A DNA stretch of 64,000 bases from NCBI GenBank assembly GCA_003290165.1, contig QNQO01006976.1, positions 248,001-312,000 of the forward strand, read 5' to 3'. Below the pieces are notes generated by a model, which had not been told where the DNA came from, ran no database searches, and saw only the letters and a program-made list of their open reading frames with translations. Below are positions 11,735 through 22,845 of the stretch, in pieces (the stretch's first letter is position 1; each line of letters starts with the position of its first letter). A program made the translations under genes and the position numbers. This stretch comes from Berberis thunbergii (Eukaryota > Streptophyta > Magnoliopsida > Ranunculales > Berberidaceae).

Positions 11735-12014
11735 TTATTAAAACATTTTAGAAATGCTATTAACTGTACACTTTTAATAGCGTTCCAGAAACTCTATTAA
11801 AGGTACACTTTTAATAGCGTTCCAACATGCTATTAAAGGTACACTTTTAATAGCATTTCAGAAACGCTATTAAAGGTACCCTTTTAATAGTGTTCCAAAA
11901 ACACTATTATAGAGTGACACTTTTAATAGTGTGGGCTGACACATGTCTGATAACGCTATCTTATCCTATAATAGTGGTTTTGGCACGCTATAAATGATGA
12001 TTTGTGGTATAGTG
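11735..12014 (+). mobile_element. CACTA-like end, palindrome family delta (TAATAGCG)
   Basis: Repeated TTTTAATAGCGTTCC and inverted AACGCTATTAAAGGTACAC units, about eight in 250 bp, ending in ATTTGTGGTATAGTG at 12000-12014, the reverse complement of CACTATACCAC. The architecture matches family alpha (subterminal palindromes plus CACTA-type terminus) but the motif and terminal repeat differ. No partner terminus is recognised upstream. Confidence 0.65.
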
Positions 12015-12149
12015 GAGGGAACAAATAATTTAAATTTCTTCCCACTATTTGCACCACGACATTCTTTTGCACCAACACAAAGCCAAATTAGACTATTTTC
12101 TTAACTCTCCGATGATTTATTTTAAAAATTATTTTTACTGCATTATGTA

Positions 12150-12620
12150 TAGCTAAAAGGGAAATGCTATAAGACAATTGTTCGACCAGCCATGCTATAC
12201 GGTTCAAAATGTTGGGCCACTACGGGACAACATACGCATAGGATGGCAGTAGCAGAAATGGGTATGTTAAGGTGGATGTGTGGTAAAACTCGTAAGGATA
12301 AAATTAGAAATGAAATAATTAGGAAATACTTAGGTGTAGCGCCCATAGAGGAAAAAATTAGAGAAAGACGTTTAACTTGGTTTGGTCATGTGCGGAGGCG
12401 ACCAAGCACGGCGCCAATTAGAAAATGTTTAGATTGGCAAGTTAATGGAGGGTGTAAACGGAGGGGACGACCGTTGAAAACTTGGATGAAGACGGTGAAT
12501 GAAGATATCATTGAGCTTGGATTAGGTGAGGAACTGTGGAAAAATTGCATTGCTTGGAGGACCAAAATCCATGTAGCCGACCCCGAAAATCTCGGGAATG
12601 GGCTTTGATGATGATGTATA
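12150..12620 (+). pseudogene. RTE-type LINE, 3' end of reverse transcriptase ORF
   Basis: An open frame at 12192-12608 encodes the C-terminal tail typical of plant RTE LINEs: VRPAMLYGSKCWA starts just upstream, followed by LRWMCGKTRKDKIRNE, LTWFGHVRRRP and KRRGRPLKTWM. It stops at a TGA directly followed by GATGATGATG, the short 3' repeat that RTE-clade elements commonly carry. The polymerase core is missing, so this is a 5'-truncated insertion. The surviving frame is intact, which suggests a younger insertion than the L1-type copies here. Confidence 0.8.
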
Positions 12621-13295
12621 GCTAAAAATTTAGTTAGGAATAGATTGAAGCACTCATTATCCTTTAGAATTTCGACGACCATTGATACGCTACTTTTATG
12701 ATGTTCAATTAATAAATGTTTATATTATTTCACCTTCATATGGATTTTGTTTGTGATCGATCACCATATGCATGATTTTTACAAGGATAGCAACATGGGT
12801 AAATTTAGATGATCGAGTCTTGCGCCTATGCTAAGTGTTGAAAAAGACCAAGTAAGTTCCGTTCTTTGAATTAATCAACATGAATGACCAAAATACATAC
12901 CATGTTTTGTGTTTTGTGGTATTGTTGATTTCATCGATTTATTCATTTTAAGGTGCAACTTAGTAAATACCATGCCAAATACTTTGATAATGAAAAGAGT
13001 TAAGTAAAAACCCCTGCTTAATTCGTTGTTTAGGAAAATTCATAGCTTAAGGTGTTGACACCCATACCCTTAGGTTGAAAAAATTTGAGCATTGAAATTT
13101 AGATTGTATCATTGTGCATCTCGTTGTTTAAAGGAAGATGATAGTAGAATCTTTATCTTTTTCATATTCAATTAATTATTAGATTTCATTGAAGTAGTAA
13201 AGGAAGGCTATTTTAAACACAATTAATCCAATTATCATGGGAATGATCTCATTCATGTTATCTATACTATTTGTTTGATCATGTGCATTTATGAG
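12621..13295. other. Non-coding stretch
   Basis: AT-rich, with no recognisable coding or repeat family. Confidence 0.4.
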
Positions 13296-13455
13296 TAGGT
13301 TAATAAGACGTACATTTAGAAGTTTTTAATTAGGTAATTTAAAACGTACATTAGAAGCATATTAATTAGGTTAATAAAACGTACATTCAGAAGCTCATTA
13401 ATTAGGTTATGAAGATGTACATCAAGAAGCTTATTAATTAGGTTAATAAAAGTAC
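13296..13455 (+). repeat. Tandem repeat, about 37-bp unit, four copies
   Basis: Four imperfect copies of a unit containing TTAATTAGGTTAATAAAACG and TACATTxAGAAG. The copies differ by point changes and short indels. Confidence 0.8.
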
Positions 13456-14384
13456 AACACGATTGCATTCATATAACTTGTTATTTCGTTGCAGCCATAG
13501 TTCCCACAAGATGAATATGGGAGTGACATTGTGCTAGACACCCAATTGCATTTTATGCAAGGCCCTACGAAACCTGAGTTGTAATTGTAACACCCCGTTG
13601 GAAAGGCGCCTAGCTTGAGGATGGGTGATGGTTGTGCCAGATTGTGTCCTTCGCGCTAAGGCAACCATTCAAGGAGAGATTTACAAGTAATGATTTTCAC
13701 TCTTTTGACATCGTGGCCTTTTCGACTCAACGACAAGACTTGTGGTGGATGGTCGAGATAGATATTTAGGCCTAAAATCCCGCACCCTTGCATGGGTGAT
13801 TATGGAAAATATTTGTGGTATGAGAGTGTGTTCGTTACAGTAACATAGTGTATACCTCCAGGCCTGGGCATATGAATGTAAAAAACAAGCTGGAAATGTT
13901 GTCGAATCACTTCCAAAGAAATAGGAAAAGATGCTTAGGCATGTCAACATTCAGGCTAACGGAACTATTAAACTTATAAGTCAATTTAAATTTAATATGT
14001 TGTAGATTGTTGTCAATAAGAACTGCTCCTTTAACTAGTTTCCACACAAATACCGAGATTTTTTATGGCATAAGCGTTTGCCAAATCTTCTAAAAAAACA
14101 TAGTTTGTTCTTGCCTTGGACGAAATAAATCATAGGCAGATTCAAGTGAATACTTGCATCATGTATACCCTTCAAAATGTGAGCATCTTCACTCCCCTAA
14201 TCTCTATAACAGTGATTCCTCTACCACTTCTCTTTGCTTTGTAACCCAAGACTTGAAAGTTTTCTCCTATTACTTCAACCAAAGTGAGATTATAAAACAA
14301 GCCGCTACTACTCCAGACTTCATCTAATAAGTTGATGTATATGCCTTGATCAACTGCTTCAATTTTCCTTGGTACAAAACCAAC
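13456..14384. other. Non-coding stretch, possible LTR scrap
   Basis: TGTAACACCCCGTTGGAAAG near 13587 resembles the start of a plant LTR (TGTAACACCC), but no second LTR, primer-binding site or coding sequence supports this. Small open frames on either strand lack family signatures. Confidence 0.3.
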
Positions 14385-15050
14385 ATTTTTCATGGCATTA
14401 TTTTTTTTTTTGTGAAAATAGTGTTGGTATTTATTTAATTTCCCAACGACAACTTTCTTGGAAAATGTTCAACACTTGTTGTTAACCCAAGTCTTATTTT
14501 TTTTTTCTAGAAACATTTCATGGTTTAATATATCATGCATTTACCAAGGAACAATTTCCCCTTGGTCAAGGTATATGGTTTTGCTGCAAAAAATGTGTTT
14601 CCTTTGTATATACACTTATGTACTTATTAACATGTCTTCCTTTGGTATAAGGTAAATACCTCTTCCCACAAAAGTTTACCTTGCATTTACAAACCCTTTT
14701 CAGTAATAAACTAAATCCTTCATAAAGGTGCTTGATTTTTACCAATGAATGTCCTTGGTAATTGTTAACAGTACCTAACACAACTTTCGTTGTTATATGT
14801 GCATTTTACCAACAAAAAGTTTTATGATAAAGGTAATTACCTTTTCACACAACAATATTCCGTGATTATTCTAAGCTTTTTAAGAAAAAAATCATAGGTA
14901 AATAAAAATTTTATATTTTCCTTTTTCCAAATAAAAAGTTTGTTGGTAAAGATATTTGATTTTTGCCAACGACTTTTCTTGGTAGTTTTCATTATTACCA
15001 GCACCACATTATCTTGGCTTATCATCCATTTTACCAACAAAAAAATTTAT
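14385..15050. repeat. Interspersed TTACCAA/TTGGTAA motif region
   Basis: Many copies of TTACCAA and its inverse TTGGTAA, some as CCAACGACTTTTCTTGGTA hairpins, recur about every 60-100 bp. This resembles the subterminal inverted-motif arrays of the CACTA arms here but with a different motif. No CACTA terminus was found at either edge. Confidence 0.5.
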
Positions 15051-15169
15051 TACAATCCCCTGCGGAATTGGATTTTGGCTTTTCAGAGGCAGTTTGGACA
15101 GTTTTTAATCTGGATTATTCTAAGTCGTAGATCTTGGTTTGATCTAATCCTAACCGTCCAACTTGAGAA

Positions 15170-15451
15170 CGTAAAGCCGCCGCCACCAACATTGTTTTTT
15201 AGGTAGATCGACCACCGCCCTGCCTGGCCTCGCCAACGCCATACTTAGTCGCCGCTCAACCTAGCCCTCTCTTTGGCTGTCGCTTCTATTTGCCTTCCCG
15301 ACCTAGTTATCTCGTTTCTGGCCGCAAGTCTCTGACTGGACGCTGCTGCCTGGACCCTAGCCCTTTCTAGGCACCGCCACCACTTCGAGTTGCCATTTTC
15401 TAGGCGATATCTTTGACTGGCCGCCGAATTCTAGGCCAGTTTTAGTCACCA
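15170..15451 (+). mobile_element. LINE-B 5' segment (left of Pack-CACTA-1)
   Basis: GC-rich, CCGCC-laden sequence unlike the AT-rich DNA to its left, interpreted as the 5' region of the LINE that resumes at 26219. Support: it ends in CCA directly before CACTACACC at 15452, and the LINE ORF1 sequence right of the element begins with the same CCA. The exact 5' end of the LINE is not determined. Confidence 0.5.
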
Positions 15452-15626
15452 CACTACACCAAAAGGCTTGTTTAGCTACGGGGAGATGGCCACGGCTCTA
15501 AATCGTTGGTTAATTTGCCACGACCAAAAACCGTGGCTAACTGCCAACGGTTTAAAACTGTGGCTATAATGGCCAACGGTTTAAAACCGTGGCTAACTGC
15601 CAACGGTTTAAAACCGTTGCAATAAG
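15452..15626 (+). repeat. Left subterminal array of Pack-CACTA-1
   Basis: Terminal CACTACACCAAAAGGCTTG, then five or six GCCACGG...CCGTGGC and CCAACGGTTTAAAACCGT palindromic units. It is shorter (about 170 bp) than the right arm (about 420 bp). Confidence 0.85.
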
Positions 15627-15826
15627 CTTTTGCTTTTCACATGAGTTTCGTGCTTTGGCAAAAAAAATTTCGCTCTTTGGCGAAAAGAATTGAACAAAGG
15701 AAGCTGGCAAGGTGTTTTGTTCAAGTGTTCGTGAGTTTCGCGAGGTGTTTTGTTCAAGCTGGCGAGGTGAGTTTCGTGAGTGAGTTCTCAAGGAAAGAGT
15801 AAGGAGAAAGTTTTGTTCTTCATCAG
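15627..15826 (+). promoter_or_regulatory. Leader exon / presumed transcription start region of Pack-CACTA-1
   Basis: Purine-rich, TTTCG-containing sequence without a long frame, ending in CATCAG|GTAAAA at 15826/15827, a good donor. The next acceptor (GATACAG) at 16765 precedes the F-box ATG. This fits a 5' untranslated exon plus intron, either captured with the F-box gene or supplied by the element. Similar leader exons lie just inside a terminus in Pack-CACTA-2 and Pack-CACTA-3. Confidence 0.5.
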
Positions 15827-16000
15827 GTAAAAATAAAGAATGTTTGTTTATTGTTCTGGTTGTTTGATTCGTTTAGTTTGATTGGTAGATGAAGTGTTCA
15901 GGGTTTTGAAGCAAGGGGGTGTTTGGATTTGTGGCTAGAAATGTTGGGTGTTATTCAATTTCTGATTTTTATGTGTTTCAAGTTTGAAGGGATGTTAGTC

Positions 16001-16400
16001 AGATTTGGGGTTTAAGTGATTAGGAAGGTTTGGGTTTTGATGAGTTTATTGATTTGAATAAATGGGGTTTCAGATTTGTGGTTATTGATGAGTTAAAGAT
16101 GTTGGGGTTTTGTTCAATATATGCGGAAAGTTGTGATTTTGAATGTCAGATTTGGGGATTTTAGTGGTTAGGAAGCTTTGGGTTTTGATGGGTTTAGTGG
16201 TTTTGAATTAATGGGGTTTCAGACTCGTGGTTATTGACGAGTTAGAAATGGTGGGGTTTTGTTCATTCTGCAAAAAGTTGGGATTTTGGAAGGAAGACTA
16301 TCAGATTTGGGGATTTTGGTGGTTGAGAAGCTTCGGGTTTTGAGGGGTTTGTTCATTTGGGGTTCAGTACATATGGTTGTTCATTTGTTTCAGTGTTTTG
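16001..16400 (+). repeat. Intronic tandem repeat, about 150-bp unit, 2.5 copies
   Basis: Units start AGATTTGGGG at 16001, 16148 and 16303 and share GGGTTTTGATG, ATGGGGTTTCAGA, GTGGTTATTGA and GGGGTTTTGTTCA in order. It lies in the presumed first intron upstream of the F-box exon. Confidence 0.75.
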
Positions 16401-16794
16401 AAATGGACTATTTGGTTGTTTGTTGTTTGTGTTTAGCACAATGAGGTGATATGTTTATGTCATAGATGGTTTTAAGGGTTTTCAATGTAGAGATTTTGTG
16501 TCTTTGAAGGTTGAGGTTTTGAGGATTTTGTTTCAGTTGGGTTTAACAATTGTTTGCTTCTTTACTTGTGTAAATTAGGGTTTTGAATAGTTTGATTTGG
16601 GCTTATCTTAGTTGAGAAATTTAGGGTTTGCATGGTTGAGGGATTTGATTTGGTTTTGGCTATTGTTCAACTTCATGATAAAAAAAAATTGATTGGATGT
16701 TTATGTGAAATTGGGGCTTTTTGTATGTTGTTATTAACTTCCAAGTACTTCATCCAATGATACAGATCTAAGCTTGGAGTTTAAAGAATAAAGA

Positions 16795-17013
16795 ATGGCA
16801 TTGTCAATAACTTTCCCTACTAAGATGATGGATTCTGATATTGACGAAGGAAAAAAAGTATATGGCATAGTTAGGCGCATGGGATCAATGGGGAGGAAGC
16901 GAGTGGAACCATTGTGTCTCTACTCCCCTTCTAAAACTCCATTGAAGAAGCCATGTCGTGCGAGGAGGAGCTCGGACATGTCAATGTTGGAGAGGCTACC
17001 GGAAGACTTATTG
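16795..17013 (+). pseudogene. F-box protein first exon (FBS1/SKIP27-like), captured
   Basis: Seventy-three codons from an ATG to a donor (TTG|GTAGGT at 17013/17014). The peptide has the family layout of short plant stress-induced F-box proteins: an MGRKRV block, KKPCRARRSS, then LERLPEDLL, the first residues of the F-box. In that family the F-box continues as a (V/I)R(I/V)(V/I)C block; here the next exon does not continue it, so the Skp1-binding motif is cut. The fragment would supply a start codon to any chimeric transcript. Confidence 0.72.
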
Positions 17014-17123
17014 GTAGGTAATATGATGATTTTTTCTTTTCCAAACTAAAAACTATGTTGTCTACTTTGATTGATTGTGAGTTATTATAGAGCTTTGGCT
17101 AATATTTGTTTGTTATATTTCAG

Positions 17124-17929
17124 ATTAGAGTTTCTGTTGTTTGTGACCAAGTGGTGTCAGACAATTGAACAAATGGAAGATCAAGTTTCTGTTGTTCTCG
17201 AGGAAGAAAGGTTATTATTGTCTCATAACTGCATTTTCTTTACTTGTGAGTTTTCTTTTGGTGTTATTTGAAAATAAAAGTTCCATCTATTTGCAGGGAA
17301 GAGAGAGCTCTAAGAAAAGTTGAAATGGAGGCAACAAAGGTTCGATTTATTAGTGGGCTAATGTAAAAACTTTGATACACAAATAATTTTCGAAGTTTTG
17401 TCTCTTGCAAATCTTTTGGCCCATTTTTTTGTGTCCAACTTTGCAAGTTGGTTTATATTGTGGAGACAAAATTATCTTATGGTTCTTTTTATTCCTCACT
17501 AGTGTGCACGACTACAGCTGCTCTTGTATTTAAGATATCAAGGGGAGTCAAATAATAATCAGAGAATCACCCATACTGAATAGTGTGTTAGTGTATGAAC
17601 TCTAATATGTTTTACTAAGTGTTCATGTTCTTATATCATGAAGATGTGCATTTTATTTTTACAGGTATTTGTTGGAAACAACAGAATGGGGAAATAAGTG
17701 ATCAGTGCCGAGCAAGCGGAAGATCTCAAAATGAAAGGAAAGATAAAATGGGAGCGAGAGGTTTCATAATTTTCCCTCTTGTTTGTTTCATTTCTGGATG
17801 CTTGTTACGACATAAATGTTGATTATGTGGAGGCACTACTTTGATGTAGAAAAACTTGCCACGAAAGAAGCGTCGTAGGCTGGAAGCTGCTCAAGAGATG
17901 GAGGACGAAGGCGATGACATAGAACAGGT
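17124..17929 (+). pseudogene. Unrecognised captured exons, basic / coiled-coil
   Basis: Splice-bounded blocks include 17124-17211 ending in QMEDQVSVVLEEE, then an exon after TTTGCAG with ERALRKVEMEATK, 17666-17750 (ISDQCRASGRSQNERKDKMG) and 17853-17927 (RKKRRRLEAAQEMEDEGDDI) before GTTTGT. The charged, heptad-like composition suggests coiled coil, and KKRRR could act as a nuclear signal. I do not recognise the source gene or genes. Confidence 0.4.
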
Positions 17930-18239
17930 TTGTTTTATCATCGCTTTTGCAGATGCATTAACTGAATCATATTCCTTGTTAGTGGGGAGTTTGTCTAGAG
18001 TCATTAAGTACGTGGACACTGAAAAATTGCAGGGTGGACACCGTGGTAAGAAAGAGAAAGAAGTATATCCAAGCGAAAGTTCATTGCATTTGATCTATGT
18101 GCTTTGCTCATATAAGGTTTTACTTGCAGGTACAAGCGAAAGTAGCGGTGACAATTATTTTGCATCTTAACGTTCCTGTACCCATAACTTCAAAGTGACC
18201 AAAATCAACCCTCATCTCTCATCGGGTTTCATGTCCTCG

Positions 18240-18320
18240 GTGCCAAGCTCTTCATCCATTGCTAATTTATTCTGCAATCACCAACTTTTGTGATGTAAAC
18301 CCATATCTGCAGCCAGGTAT
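18240..18320 (+). repeat. Segment shared with 62690-62775 (reverse complement)
   Basis: About 65-70 bp starting CATCCATTGCTAATTTATTC and ending TATCTGCAGCCAGG recur on the minus strand near 62690-62775 with about one mismatch. In the second copy it forms the 3' end of an unrecognised open frame ending SIANLFCNHQLL-stop. Confidence 0.8.
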
Positions 18321-18638
18321 TTAAGATCTAGAATGAATAAACATCTAGAATGAATAAAGTTAAGTCATCTACTTCTTATAGAAATATAGTATAGTCTTTC
18401 TTACAATCAAATCCTGGTGGAATAAAAGAAATTTGATGTTTGATTTGTTATGAGAGTTGCCTCCATTATGTCTCTCTGTATGCACCTTAAGTATATCCAA
18501 AAAACCTTTCCTTTAGCTCAGCTAAAAAATTTCGATCGAAACTATTTGTGTGTTCTCCTGCATATATACATTACTAATTTGTCTATCATGTCTTGAAACG
18601 TAAATACATTACTAGTTTGTATGATGTCATTGTTTCAG

Positions 18639-20381
18639 GGAGACCATGTGGCACTATTGTCTGCATTTTCAAAGATGGGACTCAAGTTGCGCCTAGATGT
18701 GCCAGAGCAGGCTATGATGGTCACAAATGTATTCTTTCATGCTTCAACACCGGCTCATGAAGCCCTTGTAAGGGATGCTTAGTTTTCTTTTCAAAAAATT
18801 ATTCATCATCATAATCATTATCATTTAGTCATATTTAATTTGTGCTGATTCTTTTGTTCTGTGAAGGAAAACGTGAAATCATTGACAGAACAAAGAGCAA
18901 AAAGTATGGAAACGTTCCAAGAAAAGATGAAACTAAACAAAAAAGAGGTTTCATGGTTCAATCGTGTAAGTTCACTTATACTCGTATTGTATCTAAATCA
19001 TTCCTTGGCCTGACATGATATAGGTATGCTAGAAATGGTGTGTCATCTCATCCAATTGATCAACATTTGTATTTTCTAGGTTGATGCTTTTCCAGGTGAC
19101 GCTGTTATATTTGTCCGGGTTCTGCATCTTCTTAGAGGTATGCAATCAACACATGAAAGAGTCACACCTTTTTTATGAACCACTCTGCTTATTTTGATTG
19201 GTTATCAACTTATGCCTTTCAGGGATATCATCAACACTAAATGTGCGGATAGTATACTTGGATATTATGAGGCCATTTGCTGAGTCTGTTCTACTAGGGT
19301 TGGTTTTCTTTTATATTGCATTCTATTGATTTAGGTCATATGGATGCATTATTATATCTTCCATATCTTTCAGAAATATTCAGAAGGGGCCAACTAGAAA
19401 TCCACAATGGATCTACGAAACACCTATTCGCTCTAATGTCGAAGTAAAGTTGAGACAACTTCTCATTAAGTTAGGGGAGGATGACAAAATACTTGGAATC
19501 CAGGTTCAGATTTTGTTGTGAAGCTATTTTTCACAACTACATAATTAGACAAACAATTTTGGAGAATTCTTTTGCGTGAATGAAATAATCCCAAATTTTA
19601 TGCTTAAAAAAACTAGTAACTTTTATGTAGGGAACTGAAATTAATTTATGGCATTTCAATATAGCCTAGGAACTATGTAGTTTTTTACATGTAGCCTAAT
19701 AGTTTACTAGTACATCCGATTTAAAAAAAAAACCCATTGATATCACCACTTTCATTTTTATAATATTTATAGGTATTTCCTTGTATGCTTAAGGTAGATG
19801 AAGTGAAGATGACATTCTCTTTTGATAATGAATGACTATTTGTATAACTCGCTTGCATGTATGCCAATAATTTAATTATATGTTTTTTATTGCTTTTTTT
19901 TTCCAGAACCTGAATACTCATTTCATCTAAAATGTTGATCTTGGTGAAATGCTCACTAAAATTTCCACAACAATTATGATTATTTAGTCTAAACCAATTT
20001 TTATTAATTAGAAAACAGAAATGCTTAAAACAAAATGAAAAGTTGCATATGAACCGTAGCTCCATTAAAATGTTTAAGGACCAACCAATTTTCTCTGTGA
20101 GTATATGCACAACAAGGAACTAATATTTTTCTGTTTTCGAAATATATGAAGATTTACTACTATGATCTTTGTATTGCTCATTGTTCAATCTGGCTAAGTC
20201 TTTCTTTTCTTTTCTATTTTTAGGTATGTGCGTATAAAGATGGAGAGGTTATTATAGATACTGCTGCTGGCGTGCTTGAAAAATATGATCCTCGTCCTGT
20301 TCAGCCAGATAGCTTATTTTCTGTTTTCTCAGTAACAAAGGGAATAACTGTAGGAATGTTACATTGGCTAGTTGACAATGA
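18639..20381 (+). pseudogene. ABC1-like kinase / beta-lactamase fusion protein fragment (At5g24810-like), six exons
   Basis: Six consecutive exons match the junction between the aarF/ABC1 kinase domain and the beta-lactamase-like domain of a plant fusion protein. Exons: 18639-18767 (GDHVALLSAFSKMGLKLRLD), 18867-18965 (QRAKSMETFQEKMKLNKKEV), 19080-19137 (VDAFPGDAVIF), 19223-19298 (NVRIVYLDIMRPFAESVLLG), 19374-19503 (QLLIKLGEDDKILGIQ), 20224-20381 (VCAYKDGEVIIDTAAGVLE, VFSVTKGITVGMLHWLVDN). The VFSVTKG block holds the SxxK-like serine-lysine pair of the lactamase fold. All junctions keep GT-AG signals and phase and no stop is seen within these exons, so this is the best-preserved capture in the window. 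The next exon appears to begin at 20756 (KLQAR) but degenerates. N- and C-terminal parts are absent. Confidence 0.9.
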
Positions 20382-21224
20382 GTATGTTATAGTTTCCAGT
20401 TCTCCATAATTTCATTCTGATCCCTTTCTTTTATCAAGTTTAGTGGTTCCACTACCAAGCTTCGTTTAACAAGAATTTAACAAGAATATAACAGAAACTT
20501 TGAAAATAGTAAAGCATGCATCAGCAAAAAATCTTTCCCTAGAGCATGAAGGTTTGATTCAACTATATAGAATTAATTATAAGTAGCCAGGAAGGGCATT
20601 TGAGCACATCCACATTAAAATTAGTTGCTTACCCCATCCTTGTCTGACAGGTTTTGTATTTATCTTTTTGTAAACTCTCCATGATCACCATATAGTTTTT
20701 TGAGGATTTATTTTAGGAATTCTTAAATATATGTTATGTGTTTCTTAATGTGTAGGAAGCTCCAAGCTAGGATTTATTTATCTTCTTTGTTTCTAATGTT
20801 GCTACAAGCACAATTGATTATGTCAAAAGCTTCCTAGATGAAAAGTATGATTATTGCTAAGAGATAAGTTTGCATAACAATTGATTATTGCTGGTTTTAT
20901 GGCTTTTCATTAAAAGAGAGATCAAAAGTTTGCATAAATGGCGTTGTTGTGGTATGTTGTATGTAGTTAATACTATATGATCTTTTGCTTCTTTGCTTAT
21001 CTCTGTCATCAGTGGGGTTTTATGGCTTTTCATTAAAAAAGGGTGATACTCTTCTGAGGTTTCCCACCAAAAAACTAAGGGCGTACTGGGGTGGAAACAT
21101 TGATGTTGTTTTTGTGTTTTGTGTTTTCTTCTTCACTCATTCTTGTAATTGTGTATATTTTTTAACTCAACTTTGTTTCTTGTAGAGTAGATGGTTTTTT
21201 GTGTTTAGAAGAAGTGATTATTGC
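20382..21224. other. Intron-like DNA between captured genes
   Basis: Contains a possible degenerate next ABC1 exon near 20756-20790 and otherwise no coding. Short duplicated phrases are present (TTTTATGGCTTTTCATTAAAA at about 20895 and 21018). Somewhere here lies the boundary between the ABC1 and TGA captures. Confidence 0.4.
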
Positions 21225-21948
21225 ATGGAAGGTCATAGAGTTGGAATGACTACTGATCTATCAGATTCAAGTCATCACCACAACATACCACCACCATATG
21301 CTACTATGTTACATGGAGTCACCACCAACTCTCCTGCCAACAATTTCATGTAATGAAGTTTTTCTCTATTTTGTGTTAATGTCTTTGATTAATTCACTTG
21401 ATTGAGATCATATCTTTAATGGGTTTTGGTTATTTTTTAAATCAGTCATAAACAAGGATCTGCAGCTTTTGATTTTGGGGAGCTAGAAGAGGCAATTGTG
21501 CTACAAGGAGTTAAGTTTGGAAATGATGAATACAAGAAAAGTGGTAAGCTCTATCTATCCTTTCTCCTTTTCTGACTTCTTTTCTTATACAACCAATTCC
21601 CAAAATATGACAGAGAGTGAAGTAACAAGAAGTTTGAAAATTTTATAGACAAGCTTTTCAAAGTGAGTGCCATTTTGAGGACTACAATCATAATCACATA
21701 GGGAAGCTTGAATGGTGTGAGATATCAAACATGGAAATATTGTCCTCTCATCACAACTATTACTTATTACTGACTCTTTAACTACACAAAAGGAAATAAA
21801 TCTCTCCAAAAAAAATCTTCAAGTCTTTTTCTTTGCTGATCCTCTGTGATTTTGCTTGTGATTCTTTGTAGCTTTTTTCACTACCAAACCAGCTGTTACT
21901 CTGGAAATGTTCCCTTCATGGCCAATAAAATTTCAGCCAACTCCAAGA
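21225..21948 (+). pseudogene. TGA9/TGA10-like bZIP transcription factor, N-terminal exons
   Basis: TGA factors are class-D bZIP regulators of defence and anther development. Three exons match the N-terminal half of the TGA9/10 type: 21225-21349 (from an ATG; SSHHHNIPPPYATMLHG), 21446-21543 (AFDFGELEEAIVLQGVKFGN) and 21872-21948 (FTTKPAVTLEMFPSWPIKFQ). Phases match across introns and no stop is seen. The bZIP and DOG1 domains are missing, so this piece cannot bind DNA. A different TGA piece, covering bZIP and DOG1 regions, lies on the minus strand at 61150-62210 in another element. Confidence 0.85.
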
Positions 21949-22663
21949 GTAGTTTCTTCTCCTATTTTGACCATTTCTTTTCTTTGGGTCTTTTTTTTTT
22001 GTTTATTATACAAGCATAATAATATATAGCTTGAACTTATCTCTCAACTTTTTTTCATTTTTCTTCTCATTGTGCTTTTATCTCCAAAACACCCATTTCA
22101 TGTTTTTCTATCAAAATCAGTGTAATACCCATTAGGTGTTTTTTCATGAATGATTCTTGGATTCCCATTTTTATTAAATTCTGATTTTGGCGAAGTAGGA
22201 GAAAAAATTTGAAGTGTTTTTTATAGTATTTTGGGGTTACCAAAGGCTGATCAGGTGCTGCACAGAGTTTTGGCTAAAGACTGCAAAAAATATTTCTCTC
22301 CTGCTTCAGTTGGCAACTAAAGTTGATCTTGTTTTTAATATGTAGTGTTTCTATTCCTTTTTTTTAATTAGACTTGTTCGATCCTTTCCTTGATATTCAT
22401 GTAGCATTGATCAAAATATGATGACTTGTGGTCTTCATCGTGGTATATTTTGCTGATTAGCTTACCATATAAATCTGTTCAGTGCTCAGGTTTTAACTGT
22501 CGATACAGTGTGTTTGGGATTTTTCAAGGGTTGTTTTTATTGACCCAGTTTTGTTTGATTTTCTCCCTAATATAATTCACGTATTATAGTACGCCAACAG
22601 GCAAGAGACAACGTTCAATGGTGGAGGTCCAGAAGTATGTCTATTTTGTTCACAGTTCACTAG

Positions 22664-22699
<36 letters not shown>

Positions 22700-22845
22700 T
22701 TGTGTATATAGTTTCTCCCTGATGGCTTACCGCTTAAGTTTGGTTCAATCTTGTTTTGGAAATACTCTCTCAAGTTGCTCTTACATTCCCTATTGTGCAG
22801 GTTTCTGCTTGAACATCCAGAGTATCTCTAAGCTGGGGTGACTAT
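21949..22845. other. Intron-like DNA with an AT microsatellite
   Basis: (AT)n at about 22665-22697. No convincing exon is seen, apart from a possible short one near 22594-22635 (AGGCAAGAGACAACG...). Confidence 0.4.

Noticed and set aside
20985..21185. Open frame with a cysteine/phenylalanine-rich peptide
   Set aside because: T-rich intron-like sequence just upstream of the TGA start exon, with no similarity recognised.
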